Below are positions 17,374-25,715 of a stretch of 64,000 nt of DNA, piece by piece (within the stretch, counting starts at the first letter, position 1; each line of letters opens with the position of its first letter). The position numbers and the translations under genes were made by a program. Below the pieces are notes generated by a model. The model did not search any database and had not been told where the DNA came from. It saw nothing but the letters and a program-made list of their open reading frames with translations. Source of the DNA: Nocardiopsis coralli (GTDB lineage: Bacteria > Actinomycetota > Actinomycetes > Streptosporangiales > Streptosporangiaceae); NCBI RefSeq assembly GCF_014892575.1, contig NZ_JADBGI010000009.1, forward strand, positions 62,001 to 126,000, read 5' to 3'.

Positions 17374-17859
17374 GTGACCCTCCACATCTGCTCCCTCATC
17401 CGCGACACCGACCAGACCGTGCCCGCCGACGGCGCCTACCACGTGGTCCGCTTCCCCTTCGGCGACGCCGAGTCCTCCGACACCCACGAGATGCACCAGG
17501 TCCGACAGCCCGACGGCCACACCATCGAGGACTGGGACTCCGACCCGCGCTCGGGCTTGATCTGGCCCACCGTCGCCGGCTGGGCCAGCCTGACCGCCAT
17601 GGTCCAGTGGGAGAGCGGCAACTACAGCGAACTGCGCGACCGCTTCGTACGCGACCCCCTCGACCTCGCCGACGGCTCCGACGCCACCGCCACCGACCAC
17701 CGCGCGCCCAGCCCCGGCATGCAGTGCTTCACCAAACACCACGAGATCTTCGTCGATCCGGACACGCCCCTGGCCCTGGCCGTGGCCCACGACGACAGCA
17801 GCGGCCGCCGCCTCGTACACGCCCAGTTCAAGCTCGCCATCGACGGCGACGTGGCCTGA
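17374..17859 (+). CDS. conserved hypothetical protein
   Basis: 161-residue soluble protein starting at the GTG at 17374, seven bases after GGGAAGG. The frame is open upstream but that part looks like non-coding. It contains many aromatic and acidic residues (EDWDSDPRSGLIWP, MVQWESGNYSELRDRF) and no recognised motif or membrane segment. I do not recognise the family. It stands alone between the sugar transporter and a convergent VOC gene, ending just before a strong bidirectional terminator. Confidence 0.7.
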   Translation: MTLHICSLIRDTDQTVPADGAYHVVRFPFGDAESSDTHEMHQVRQPDGHTIEDWDSDPRSGLIWPTVAGWASLTAMVQWESGNYSELRDRFVRDPLDLADGSDATATDHRAPSPGMQCFTKHHEIFVDPDTPLALAVAHDDSSGRRLVHAQFKLAIDGDVA

Positions 17860-17861
17860 CA

Positions 17862-17901
17862 CACCTGTGGGGCCCGGCAGTGCTGCCGGGCCCCACAGGT
17901 G
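17862..17901. terminator. strong bidirectional hairpin terminator
   Basis: A near-perfect 19-bp stem (17862-17880 with 17883-17901) around the centre GCAGTGCTGC, between convergent genes. Confidence 0.9.
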
Positions 17902-17911
17902 CACCGCGTGC

Positions 17912-18289
17912 TCAGAGCGGGTCGATGCGCGCCTTGAGCAGGCAGAACTCGTGGCCCTCCGGGTCGGCCAGCACGTACCAGGGCTCCTCGCCGCTCTGCC
18001 CCACGTCCACGCGCCGCGCCCCCAGCGCCAACAGCCGATCGAGCTCGGCGTCCTGGTCGCGGTCGGTGGCGTTGACGTCCAGGTGCAGCCGCAGCTTGCC
18101 CTGTTTGGGCTCCTCGGTCGGGCTCAGGATGATCGTCGGCTGCGCCCCGCCGAACCCCTCGCGCGGGCCGATCTCGATGCCGTCCTCCTGCCGGTCGAGC
18201 ACGACGTGGTCCAACACCTCGCACCAGAACCGCGCCAACGCCTCGGCGTCGTGGCAGTCGATCACGAGCTCACTGATACGGCATGCCAT
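17912..18289 (-). CDS. VOC-superfamily (glyoxalase-like) protein
   Basis: 125-residue single-domain VOC protein. It begins ISELVIDCHDAEALARFWCEVLD and ends WYVLADPEGHEFCLLKAR, the paired beta-alpha-beta-beta-beta pattern of glyoxalase/bleomycin-resistance-like proteins. The closing PEGHEFCLL carries the expected Glu ligand. The ATG at 18289 matches the start of the domain; a longer reading frame overlaps the neighbouring VOC gene and is spurious. It lies 41 bases downstream of the second VOC gene, so it is probably the third gene of the ArsR operon. Confidence 0.85.
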   Translation of the reverse strand: MACRISELVIDCHDAEALARFWCEVLDHVVLDRQEDGIEIGPREGFGGAQPTIILSPTEEPKQGKLRLHLDVNATDRDQDAELDRLLALGARRVDVGQSGEEPWYVLADPEGHEFCLLKARIDPL

Positions 18290-18330
18290 GGTTGGGTCCC
18301 GCCCTCTCCGCGCTTCCTCGTGTGTGTCGG

Positions 18331-18729
18331 CTAGCCGGCCTGCCCGCGGTGTTCGGCGAGCTGGATCAGGTTGCCGCACGTGTCGTCCAGTACCGCGGTG
18401 GTCACCTCGCCCATGTCGACCGGCGGCTGCGTGAAGTCCACACCCAGCCCGCGCAGCCGCTCGTACTCGCCCCGCACGTCGTCCACGTCGAACGAGGTGT
18501 AGGGGATCCCGTCGGCCACCAGGGCCTCCTTGAACGGCTTCACCGCGGGGTGCCCGCTGGGTTCGAGCACCAGCTCGACCCCGTCCGGGGCCGCCGTCGA
18601 GACCACGGTGATCCACCGCGCCTCACCCAGGGGAACGTCGTGTTTCTTCACGAACCCCAGGGTCTCGGTGTAGAAGCGCAGGGCCTGCTCCTGGTCGTCG
18701 ACGAAGACGTTGGCCAGAGCGATCCTCAT
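18331..18729 (-). CDS. VOC-superfamily protein
   Basis: 132-residue glyoxalase-fold protein (ALANVFVDDQEQALRFYTETLGF at the N terminus, VLDDTCGNLIQLAEH at the end). The type is common next to ArsR or MerR regulators in actinobacteria; function ranges from metabolite isomerisation to antibiotic binding. Its ATG overlaps the ArsR stop by four bases (ATGA). Confidence 0.88.
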   Translation of the reverse strand: MRIALANVFVDDQEQALRFYTETLGFVKKHDVPLGEARWITVVSTAAPDGVELVLEPSGHPAVKPFKEALVADGIPYTSFDVDDVRGEYERLRGLGVDFTQPPVDMGEVTTAVLDDTCGNLIQLAEHRGQAG

Positions 18730-19031
18730 GATGTTTCCCCTGTTCCGCCGGGATCACTGCCCGGCCTGCGCAGCCACCGCTCGACGATCGGTTCGAGCGG
18801 GGCCGTGTCGATCTCGTGGAACTTGTAGCGGCCCTCGCGCCTGGTCCGCACCAGCCCGGCGGACTCCAACACCTCCAGGTGCTGCGAGATCGCCTGCCGT
18901 GAGGAGGCGAGCCCGTGGTTGGTCGTCAGCCGCGCGCAGAGCTCGAAGAGCGTCTGACCGTCGCGTGCGGTCAGTTCGTCGAGGATCGTGCGGCGGGTGG
19001 GATCGGCCAGGGCCTTGAAGGCGTCAGTCAC
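18726..19031 (-). CDS. ArsR-family winged-helix regulator
   Basis: 101-residue ArsR-type repressor: FKALADPTRRTILDELTARDGQTLFELCARL followed by the recognition helix SSRQAISQHLEVLESAGLV and wing RTRREGRYKFHEID (read in parts). No cysteine pair for metal sensing is seen, so it is probably of the SRPBCC/VOC-linked metabolic subtype. GTG at 19031 is the start: a TATAGT -10 box ends six bases before it, predicting a leaderless transcript. It is first in an operon with two VOC genes. Confidence 0.9.
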   Translation of the reverse strand: MTDAFKALADPTRRTILDELTARDGQTLFELCARLTTNHGLASSRQAISQHLEVLESAGLVRTRREGRYKFHEIDTAPLEPIVERWLRRPGSDPGGTGETS

Positions 19032-19037
19032 GGCCCC

Positions 19038-19067
19038 ACTATAGGCAAGCACTCACTTGCATGTCAA
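19038..19067 (-). promoter_or_regulatory. sigma-A-type promoter with embedded ArsR operator
   Basis: On the minus strand, TTGACA (19067 to 19062), an 18-bp spacer and TATAGT (19043 to 19038) make a near-consensus promoter. The spacer holds an inverted repeat GCAAG-n6-CTTGC (19045-19060). A repressor bound there would block RNA polymerase, so autoregulation by ArsR is likely. Confidence 0.75.
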
Positions 19068-19189
19068 TGACGCTGCAGGTCATCGGGGAGATGGGTGACG
19101 TGGATCGTCGGCCGCCTGACGCTTGAGTCCGACGCGACGTCACCCTTTTTAATGGGCGGAGCCAAGCACCACCAGCGGAAGGCCTCCCC

Positions 19190-21472
19190 GTGAACGATCC
19201 GGCTGAACGAACACGCCCCGACGCCGCCGACTATGCCCGCGCGGAGCAGATGCTCGCACCCCACAGAGACCGCCTCCTACCCGGTGCCTCCGTCGCACCG
19301 CAGTGGTCCGTCGACGGCACGCGGTTCTGGTACCGGTCGGGGACACGCCACGTCGTGGTCGACCCGACGGCGGGCACCAGACGTGATGCGTTCGACCACG
19401 AACGACTGGCGCAAGCGCTGTCACAGAGCTCCGGACACACGGTCGGGGCCGACGACCTACCTCTGACGTCCCTCGCCTTCGAGACCCCGGGCAGCGACGC
19501 CGGCACCATCCGCTTCTCGGCGTTCGACGCCCGCTGGGAATGGTCGGACCACACCGCGACCTGCACCCGGATCGAGCACGACCACCCCGCGGGACCGGGC
19601 GAGGTCGCCTCACCCGACCGGGCATGGGTGGCGTTCCGGCGTGAGGGTGACGTGTGGGTGCGCAGCCGCGACGGCCGGCAGGAGTTCCCCCTCACCGAGG
19701 ACGCGGAACCGGACTGGGACTACGGCGGCCTGCCCGACGCCGCCACGAAGGTGTCGCTGCCCTTGCAGGGCCTGAACGCGCCGCTCGTGGCCGAGTGGTC
19801 CCCGGACTCCACCCGGCTGCTCACCCACCGCATCGACCAGCGGGGGCTGCCCGAACAGGTGTTGGTGGAGTCGGCCCCACCCGGGGGCGGGCGGCCCGTG
19901 GCGCACCACATCCGCTACCCCATGCCGGGCGACGAGGCCCAGGCGACGGTGTCGTGGCGCGTGCTCGACGTCGCTTCCCGACAGGTCGTCGGCGAACAGG
20001 GCGACCCGGAGGTCCTCTCGGTCCACAACCTCTCGCGACGGTGGTGGACGGGCCGGCACGGCAGCGCGATCCACGTCCTGCACCAGTCGAGGGACGGGCG
20101 CACCCTGGAACTACGCCGTCTCGACCCGCTCACCGGCGCGCGCACGACGTTGGTCACCGAGACCGACCGCACCCGGGTGGACCCCTCGCCCTACCTGCAC
20201 CTGCCGCCGGTGATGCGTGTGCTGGACTCCGGGGAGATCCTGTGGTGGTCCCAACGCGACGGCTGGGGCCATCTCTACCTCTACTCCGCCGACGGCGGGC
20301 GGGTCGAGCGGGTCACCGAGGGTCCGTGGTTGGTCCACCGGGTGCTGTGGGTCGACGAGGACCGCCGTCAGGTGTGGTTCCTCGCGTGCGGACTCCACGC
20401 CCACGACCCCTACGTCCGACAGATCTGCCGCGTGGACCTCGACGGCAGTGGGTTCGTGCGGCTCACCGACGACGACCTCGACCACGACGCGGTCAGCCCT
20501 GTGCAAGGGGGATACCTCCTGGACCGGGCCTCGAACGTGTCCACGCCGCCGCAGGCCCGGGTGCTCGACGGCGACGGGCGGTTGCTGGTCGAGCTGGAGG
20601 CCCCGGACACCGCGTCGCTCGAAGCGGCGGGTTGGAGCCCGCCCGAGCGGTTCCGCACCCTGGCTGCCGACGGGCGCACTCCGATCCACGGGGTGCTGTG
20701 GCGTCCGCACGGCTTCGACCCGGCCAAGCGCTACCCCGTCATCGACCACTGTTACCCCGGACCCAACACGCACCGGGCCTCGCCGGCGTTCGGGAACCTG
20801 TTCACCGGGGAGCCCGAGGCGCTGGCCGCGCTCGGGTTCGCCGTGGTCGCGATCGACGGCCGGGGCACCCCGCTGCGCAGCAAGGGGTTCCTGGACCACT
20901 CCTACACGGGTGACCTTGGCATGTCGGCGGCGCTGGCCGACCACGTCGCCGCGATCCGCGAACTGGGGGAGCGCCACCCCTGGCTGGACACCGGCCGGGT
21001 GGCCATGACCGGCGATTCCGGGGGCGGGTTCGCCACGGCCCGTGCCCTGCTCACCCAACCGGACTTCTACACCGTGGGGGTCGCGCGTACCGGCGCGCAC
21101 GACTTCTCGGTCTACCTGCCGTTCTGGACCGAACAGTTCTGCGGCGAGCCGAGCCCGGAGAACCGCCGGGCCATGGTCAACACGCACCTGGCAGCAAACC
21201 TGCGCGGCAAGCTCCTGCTGATCGACGGGGAGCTCGACGACAACGTGCTGCACTACCAGAGCCTGCGCCTGGTCGACGCGCTCATCGAGGCCGACGCCGA
21301 CGTCGACATGCTTCTCGTGCCCGGGGTCGACCACGGTCTGACCGGCCGTTACCACTACATCACGCGGCGGACGTGGGACTACCTGGTGCGCCACCTGCAT
21401 GGCGTCGAGCCCCCGGCCTACCGCATCGCTCCGCTCCCGCCGATGCCCGAGTGGGCGCTCATCCCGTCCTGA
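19190..21472 (+). CDS. S9-family prolyl oligopeptidase (DPP-IV-like)
   Basis: 760-residue serine peptidase with an N-terminal beta-propeller (about 1-500) and a C-terminal alpha/beta hydrolase. The catalytic triad can be placed: S610 in MTGDSGGGFATA, D684 in GELDDNV and H715 in PGVDHGL. The Ser motif G-D-S-G-G-G differs from the usual G-W-S-Y-G-G of DPP-IV proteins but keeps the nucleophile elbow. No signal peptide is seen, so a cytoplasmic oligopeptidase is expected. GTG at 19190 follows GGAAGG at eight bases. The preceding region 19070-19189 holds no gene. Confidence 0.9.
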   Translation: MNDPAERTRPDAADYARAEQMLAPHRDRLLPGASVAPQWSVDGTRFWYRSGTRHVVVDPTAGTRRDAFDHERLAQALSQSSGHTVGADDLPLTSLAFETPGSDAGTIRFSAFDARWEWSDHTATCTRIEHDHPAGPGEVASPDRAWVAFRREGDVWVRSRDGRQEFPLTEDAEPDWDYGGLPDAATKVSLPLQGLNAPLVAEWSPDSTRLLTHRIDQRGLPEQVLVESAPPGGGRPVAHHIRYPMPGDEAQATVSWRVLDVASRQVVGEQGDPEVLSVHNLSRRWWTGRHGSAIHVLHQSRDGRTLELRRLDPLTGARTTLVTETDRTRVDPSPYLHLPPVMRVLDSGEILWWSQRDGWGHLYLYSADGGRVERVTEGPWLVHRVLWVDEDRRQVWFLACGLHAHDPYVRQICRVDLDGSGFVRLTDDDLDHDAVSPVQGGYLLDRASNVSTPPQARVLDGDGRLLVELEAPDTASLEAAGWSPPERFRTLAADGRTPIHGVLWRPHGFDPAKRYPVIDHCYPGPNTHRASPAFGNLFTGEPEALAALGFAVVAIDGRGTPLRSKGFLDHSYTGDLGMSAALADHVAAIRELGERHPWLDTGRVAMTGDSGGGFATARALLTQPDFYTVGVARTGAHDFSVYLPFWTEQFCGEPSPENRRAMVNTHLAANLRGKLLLIDGELDDNVLHYQSLRLVDALIEADADVDMLLVPGVDHGLTGRYHYITRRTWDYLVRHLHGVEPPAYRIAPLPPMPEWALIPS

Positions 21473-21484
21473 GACCATCCTCCC

Positions 21485-21519
<35 letters not shown>

Positions 21520-21528
21520 GGGGAGGGG

Positions 21529-21888
21529 TCAGAGTTCTCGGATGCGGTCGAGCACCGAACGCATCAGTTCCATGCTCGGCCGTTCGCGCTCGGTCCCGAC
21601 CTCGTCGACCACCATCAGGCCGCGGTCCAGCAGGTCCGAGAGCAGGATGCGCACCACACCCAACGGGAGGTCGACCCGTGCTGCCGCCTCGGCCACCGTC
21701 ACCGGGCGCACGCACAGCGCCAGGATCTCGCGGAGCTCGGTGTCCACGTGCGGCTCCTCCACCGCCGGGACCGCGACCACCCGGGCGTCCAGGGGCAGGT
21801 CCTCGCGGGAGGGAAGCGTGCGCCCGCCGGTCAGTGAGTAGGGGCGGATCAGGGCCGCCTCCGGCTCCCGTGGCCAGAGCCCGCTCAC
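21529..21888 (-). CDS. DUF742 protein (conservon CvnC-type), orphan
   Basis: 119-residue DUF742 protein: LIRPYSLTGGRT at the N terminus and a winged-helix-like segment (VTVAEAAARVDLPLGVVRILLSDLLDRGLMVV). In actinobacteria this protein is normally third in a four-gene conservon with a sensor kinase, a roadblock/LC7 protein and a small GTPase, acting in a membrane signalling complex. None of those partners is recognisable here. The GTG at 21888 overlaps a preceding minus-strand stop by four bases (GTGA), as if coupled to an upstream gene, but the 330 bases upstream encode only a proline/arginine-rich frame without known motifs. Confidence 0.82.
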   Translation of the reverse strand: MSGLWPREPEAALIRPYSLTGGRTLPSREDLPLDARVVAVPAVEEPHVDTELREILALCVRPVTVAEAAARVDLPLGVVRILLSDLLDRGLMVVDEVGTERERPSMELMRSVLDRIREL

Positions 21889-22324
21889 CGGGCCACCCCC
21901 TGCGTGGGGGAGGGGAGGGGTGTGCCGTGGGCTGCGCCGGCTCGGGGCAGGGGACGTGGGTGTGCGTGGTGGGCCATGGGCTCGCTTCCGGGGGAGAAGC
22001 GGCGGGGACGGGCCGTCCCTGCCTGGGGTGGGGGAGTGACCGGGGTCTCCCAGAGTGAACCGTCGGGGGAGCGCCGGTGCAAGGCCTGCGACACGAGAGG
22101 GGCGTGGATGTGGGCCGTCGTCCCAGGTGGACCTCGTCGTGGCCGCATGCGGCCACTATAAAATCTACACTGTAAAGGCTCCCCGGCTTTTCTCAAAAAA
22201 AGCTTCAAACACAATCGCGCGGCTACGCCGCACCGACCACAGACAGACCGCGCCGCACACGCAACACCTGCGGCCCACTGGGTAGGGACAGGCCAGGTAC
22301 CCGACTACGAAGGGGGAGAGTCCC
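21889..22324. other. gene-poor interval with AT-rich stretch
   Basis: About 436 bases without a recognisable gene. A short AT-rich stretch (about 22155-22215) holds TACACTGTA inside a longer ATCTACACTGTAAA, similar to ATCTACACCGTAAG at about 10351, plus a run of seven A residues. Four GGGGGAG heptamers occur between 21906 and 22071. The interval may hold the promoter of the dehydratase gene and the remains of a conservon. Confidence 0.5.
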
Positions 22325-22621
22325 ATGGCTCTGAGCGACGCACAGATCGAAGAAGGCCTGGCACGGCTCCAGGACTGGCGGCGCGAGGGCGCCGAACCCG
22401 TCATCCACCGCACCGTCCGTCTGCCCGGGTTCACCGACGCCATCGCCCTGGTCGACGACATCGCGCAGGTCGCCGAGCAGGTCGACCACCACCCCGACAT
22501 CGACATTCGCTACAACAAGGTCCACCTCGCCCTGAGCACACACTCCGAGGGCGCACTGACCGACAAGGACATCGGCCTGGCCGCCCGCATCGACGAACTC
22601 GTGCCCCACCACCAGGGCTGA
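22325..22621 (+). CDS. pterin-4-alpha-carbinolamine dehydratase
   Basis: 98-residue member of the PCD/DCoH family, which dehydrates 4a-hydroxytetrahydrobiopterin. The motif VDHHPDIDIRYNKVHLALSTH (read in parts) contains the catalytic pair of histidines and the family pattern H-H-P-x-x-x-x-x-Y-N-x-V. GGGGGAG at 22312-22318 is its ribosome-binding site. No aromatic-amino-acid hydroxylase is nearby, so a moonlighting or general pterin role is possible. Confidence 0.93.
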   Translation: MALSDAQIEEGLARLQDWRREGAEPVIHRTVRLPGFTDAIALVDDIAQVAEQVDHHPDIDIRYNKVHLALSTHSEGALTDKDIGLAARIDELVPHHQG

Positions 22622-22626
22622 TCCGC

Positions 22627-22669
22627 CGGCGGGCCCGGGCGGCCGCCCTCAGCGCAGCCGGGCCCGCCG
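22627..22669. terminator. hairpin between convergent genes
   Basis: CGGCGGGCCCGG (22627-22638) pairs with CCGGGCCCGCCG (22658-22669). The right arm lies in the last codons of the minus-strand AMP-binding gene. Confidence 0.65.
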
Positions 22670-24256
22670 CATCTTGCCCGAAGCCGTTCGCGGCAGCTCT
22701 GCCACGAAGTCGACCTCCGCGGGAGCGGCGTGCGGGGCGAAGCGCTCACACACCCACTCGCGCAGCTCCTCGGCCAGCCCGTCGCGGGCCTCGAACCCGC
22801 TCGCGAGCACGATGCGGGCGCCGATCAGCTGCCCGGCGATCTCGTCGGGCACCGAGTAGACCCCGCACTCCTCCACCGCCGGGTGTTCGTTGAGCACCGT
22901 CTCCACCTCCGAGGGGCCGATGCGGTACCCGTGGGTGAGGATCGCACCGTCGTCGCGGGTGGAGAAGTGCAGCCGGCCCTCGCGGTCCAGGATGCCGGTG
23001 TCACCGGTCAGGTAGTGGTCGCCGTCCGGGGTGAAACGCACCTGCGAGGCGGCCTCGTTGTCGAGGTAACCGGTGAACCAGGACAGCGGGCTCTGCCGCA
23101 GGTCCACGGCGATACGCCCGTAGGCGCCCACGGGGGCCGGCTCGTCGCTGATGGCCTCGAGCACCTGCACCTTCCACCCGGGCAGGGATCCGCCGACCGC
23201 CCCGGGCACCAGCGTCTGTTCCGGTTCGCCGGTGTCGCCGTTGGGCACCCCCGCGCACCAGCCCAGTTCGGTCTGCCCGTAGTGGTCGCGCACCGGGACG
23301 CCGAACATGTCGGTGACCCACTCGATGACCTCGGGGGAGAGCTGCTCGCCGGCGCTGGACAGGCGCTGGACCACGACCTCGGGCGGCAGCGTCTTGGTGG
23401 CCGCGCGCAGGGTCCGGTAGGTCGTGGGGTCGGTGGCCAGGTTGGTGACCTGGTACATGCCGAGCACGTCCAGGGTCAGTTCGGGGTCGAAGAAGCCGGC
23501 CCGCAGTGCCAGGGAGGCGTGCCCGGCCAGCAGCGGGGAGATGACGCCGTGGTAGAGGCCGTGGGCGGTGCCCGGGTCGGCGGTGTTCCAGTAGACGTCC
23601 TCGTCGTCGACACCGAGGCCGTAGTGGTGGTGGGAGTGCATGGCGGCCAGGGCGCGGGCGGGCACGACCACGCCGCGGGGTGGGCCGACGGGTGCGGAGA
23701 CGAAGACGACGGCGATGGGGCCGTCGCCGCCGACGGCGGTCTCGGGTGCGGGGCCGTGGCCGCGTTGTGAGAGTGCGGCGAGGGTGTGGTCGCCGTTGCG
23801 GGTGGGTTCGGGGCCGATGGTGGCGATGTGCCAGGGGGGTGGGGTGTCGGTGTCGAGTTTGCCGCGTTGTTCGTCCTCGCAGATGACGAGGCGGGCGTTG
23901 GATCCGGTGAGGCGTTCGGTGATGGCGGAGGGGGCGAAGGAGGAGAGGAGGGGGACGAGGACCCCGCCCAGGCGCCACACGGCCAGGGCGGTCACGGCGA
24001 GGTCGATGCCTTTGGGCAGGAGGGTGGCGATGCGGTCGCCTTGGCCGATGCCGAGGTCGGCGAGGCCGGTGGCGAGGTCGCGGGAGCGTTGTTGGAGGTC
24101 ACCGAAGGTGAGGGTGGTGGGGGCGAGGGTGGGGCCGATCTCGGTGATGGCGGTGGCGTGGGGGTCGTGGCGGTCGCAGAGCAGGTGGGACACCGACGTG
24201 GTGGGTGTGTCGTAGGTGGCGAGCCAGTCGGCCACGCGCTGTGCGGGGTCGGGCAT
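22649..24256 (-). CDS. AMP-binding acyl-CoA synthetase-like protein with degenerate P-loop
   Basis: 535-residue ANL-superfamily protein resembling medium-chain acyl/acetyl-CoA synthetases: AMP-binding N-domain, adenine motif DHYGQTELG, hinge-region YLTGDTGILDREG, and C-domain catalytic lysine K528 in ASGKMRR near the C terminus. The normally conserved phosphate loop (S-G-T-T-G-x-P-K-G) reads VSAPVGPPRGV, lacking the threonines and the lysine. The adenylation lysine is intact, so activity may be changed, not lost. Codon use shifts within the gene: the N-terminal half (right side, above about 23.6 kb) is far richer in C on the coding strand, following the window's strand-skew switch. Substrate unknown. 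Confidence 0.87.
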   Translation of the reverse strand: MPDPAQRVADWLATYDTPTTSVSHLLCDRHDPHATAITEIGPTLAPTTLTFGDLQQRSRDLATGLADLGIGQGDRIATLLPKGIDLAVTALAVWRLGGVLVPLLSSFAPSAITERLTGSNARLVICEDEQRGKLDTDTPPPWHIATIGPEPTRNGDHTLAALSQRGHGPAPETAVGGDGPIAVVFVSAPVGPPRGVVVPARALAAMHSHHHYGLGVDDEDVYWNTADPGTAHGLYHGVISPLLAGHASLALRAGFFDPELTLDVLGMYQVTNLATDPTTYRTLRAATKTLPPEVVVQRLSSAGEQLSPEVIEWVTDMFGVPVRDHYGQTELGWCAGVPNGDTGEPEQTLVPGAVGGSLPGWKVQVLEAISDEPAPVGAYGRIAVDLRQSPLSWFTGYLDNEAASQVRFTPDGDHYLTGDTGILDREGRLHFSTRDDGAILTHGYRIGPSEVETVLNEHPAVEECGVYSVPDEIAGQLIGARIVLASGFEARDGLAEELREWVCERFAPHAAPAEVDFVAELPRTASGKMRRARLR

Positions 24257-24374
24257 CGGTGGTGGTCCTCGTTTTCGGTGGTGTGTGGGTTTGGCCGTGT
24301 TACGTCAACACTATGCCCACCTGTGAGGGGGACCTCACTCGCGTGGGTGGTTGACGTGGTTGGAGGATGGGGCC

Positions 24375-25415
24375 ATGGAGAGCTCTGTTGTGGTGGATCG
24401 GTTCGGTTTGTCGGCGGATGTGGGGGAGTGGTTGGAGGAGGCGGAGCGGTTGCCGGCTCCGGGGCGGCCGTTGTGTGTGCCGGTGGGTGATGAGGCTGCG
24501 CGGGTGTTGGATCTGTTCGCGTTGGAGGGGCGTGATCGGGAGGAGGTGGAGGCGTTGTGGCCGGGTGATGCCGGTGGGGGGCGTGGTGGGTCTCCGGGGG
24601 CGTGGTCGGCGGAGTTGTGGCATGTCGTGGAGTGCATGTATCGGCGGTTGTGGGCGGATGCGGAGTTGCCGGTGGGGCGGTTCCGGTGGTGGCCGTCGTT
24701 GGTGGATGTGTCGGATGTGCGGTTGAGGGTGGCGTCGTTGTGGGCGTTCGCGGCGATGGTTGCGGTGCAGTTGGAGGTGCAGGGGCGGTGGGGTGTGCCG
24801 CGTTCGGTGACGGTGGGGACGTTGGCGGATGTGGGTGCGCAGGTGCGGCGGTCGCGGGTGATGTGGGGTTGGTTGTCGTTGGAGACGTCTGGGTGGGTGG
24901 CGTTGCAGTTCCGGGGTGGGTTGTTCCGGGTCGGGGGGTTGCAGTTGGAGCCGGCTCGGTTGGTGAGTGAGTCGGGGGTGGAGTGGTACGGGGAGGCGGA
25001 GGCTGCTGGTTTGGGTGAGGGGATGGGTGTGGGGGGTCCGGTGTTGAGGTTGCACATTCCGACGGGTGGGTTGGATCCGGCGGGTGTGGATGAGTCGTTG
25101 GGGCGTGCGCGGGCGTTCGCGCGTGGGTGTTTGGGTTTTGATCCGGTGGTGGCCACGTGTACGTCGTGGTTGTTGGATCCGCAGTGGGGTGAGGTGTTGG
25201 GGGAGGGGTCGAACATTGTGGCTTTTCAGCGTCGGTTCACGTTGGTGGGTGAGGGGCGTGCGGGGGAGTCGGATGTGTTCCGTTTTGTGTTCGGGTCGCC
25301 GGTGGTGGATGTGGAGCGGGTTCCGCGGGGGACGCGGTTGGAGCGTGCGGTGGTGGATCGGTTGGTGGCGGGTGGTCGGTGGTGGGTGAGGACGGGTTGG
25401 GTGCGGTTGTCTTAG
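24375..25415 (+). CDS. acyltransferase-domain protein (GNAT-like C-terminal domain)
   Basis: 346-residue soluble protein that looks like the actinobacterial acyltransferase group with an N-terminal helical domain and a GNAT-like C-terminal half. Conserved-looking stretches are LWHVVECMYRRL, GPVLRLHIPTGGLDPAGVDESLGRARAF and CTSWLLDPQ (read in parts). The ATG at 24375 is preferred to an in-frame TTG at 24351 because GGAGG lies eight bases upstream. Leucine is coded almost only by TTG and valine by GTG, unlike genes in the left part. Substrate unknown. Confidence 0.75.
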   Translation: MESSVVVDRFGLSADVGEWLEEAERLPAPGRPLCVPVGDEAARVLDLFALEGRDREEVEALWPGDAGGGRGGSPGAWSAELWHVVECMYRRLWADAELPVGRFRWWPSLVDVSDVRLRVASLWAFAAMVAVQLEVQGRWGVPRSVTVGTLADVGAQVRRSRVMWGWLSLETSGWVALQFRGGLFRVGGLQLEPARLVSESGVEWYGEAEAAGLGEGMGVGGPVLRLHIPTGGLDPAGVDESLGRARAFARGCLGFDPVVATCTSWLLDPQWGEVLGEGSNIVAFQRRFTLVGEGRAGESDVFRFVFGSPVVDVERVPRGTRLERAVVDRLVAGGRWWVRTGWVRLS

Positions 25416-25440
25416 GGGTGTGAGGGGTCTGCCGGTGGGT

Positions 25441-25460
25441 GGGCCCCTTTTTTTGGGCCC
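25441..25460 (+). terminator. GGGCCC hairpin with T-rich loop
   Basis: GGGCCC (25441-25446) and GGGCCC (25455-25460) flank an eight-base C/T loop, 25 bases after the acyltransferase stop. Confidence 0.6.
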
Positions 25461-25467
25461 GATGGGT

Positions 25468-25512
25468 TGTCAGTATGGGTTGACATGGTGGTCTTGTCAG
25501 TCCATACTGACA
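25468..25512. promoter_or_regulatory. autoregulated leaderless promoter of the HTH/Clp-N pair
   Basis: Perfect 11-bp inverted repeat TGTCAGTATGG (25468-25478) and CCATACTGACA (25502-25512). Between the arms lies TTGACA (25480-25485), with a 17-bp spacer to CATACT (25503-25508), which is the -10 box and part of the right arm. The -10 box ends seven bases before the ATG at 25516, so the mRNA should be leaderless. A protein bound to the dyad would cover the whole promoter. Confidence 0.75.
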
Positions 25513-25515
25513 TGC

Positions 25516-25713
25516 ATGGACGAGAAGATGACCGAGCAGGGGACCGGCGGCCCCGAGGAGGGGTTGCGTGCGGTGTCGGCTCTGCGCCGGTTGGCCGAAC
25601 GGGTCGAGGCCGAACAGGTGTCCCGGGCCCGGCAGGCGGGCTGGTCGTGGCAGCAGATCGGCGATGCCCTCGGGGTGACCCGGCAGTCGGTGCACACCAA
25701 GTACGGAGGTTGA
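25516..25713 (+). CDS. small helix-turn-helix protein
   Basis: 65-residue protein: a helix (LRAVSALRRLAERVEAEQVSRARQ) followed by a sigma-region-4-like helix-turn-helix GWSWQQIGDALGVTRQSVH. The type is always paired with a Clp-N protein in many actinobacteria. The start is the ATG at 25516, which fits the -10 box spacing; another ATG at 25512 is out of frame. It probably binds the 11-bp dyad over its own promoter. Two bases separate it from the downstream gene start. Confidence 0.85.
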   Translation: MDEKMTEQGTGGPEEGLRAVSALRRLAERVEAEQVSRARQAGWSWQQIGDALGVTRQSVHTKYGG

Positions 25714-25715
25714 CG

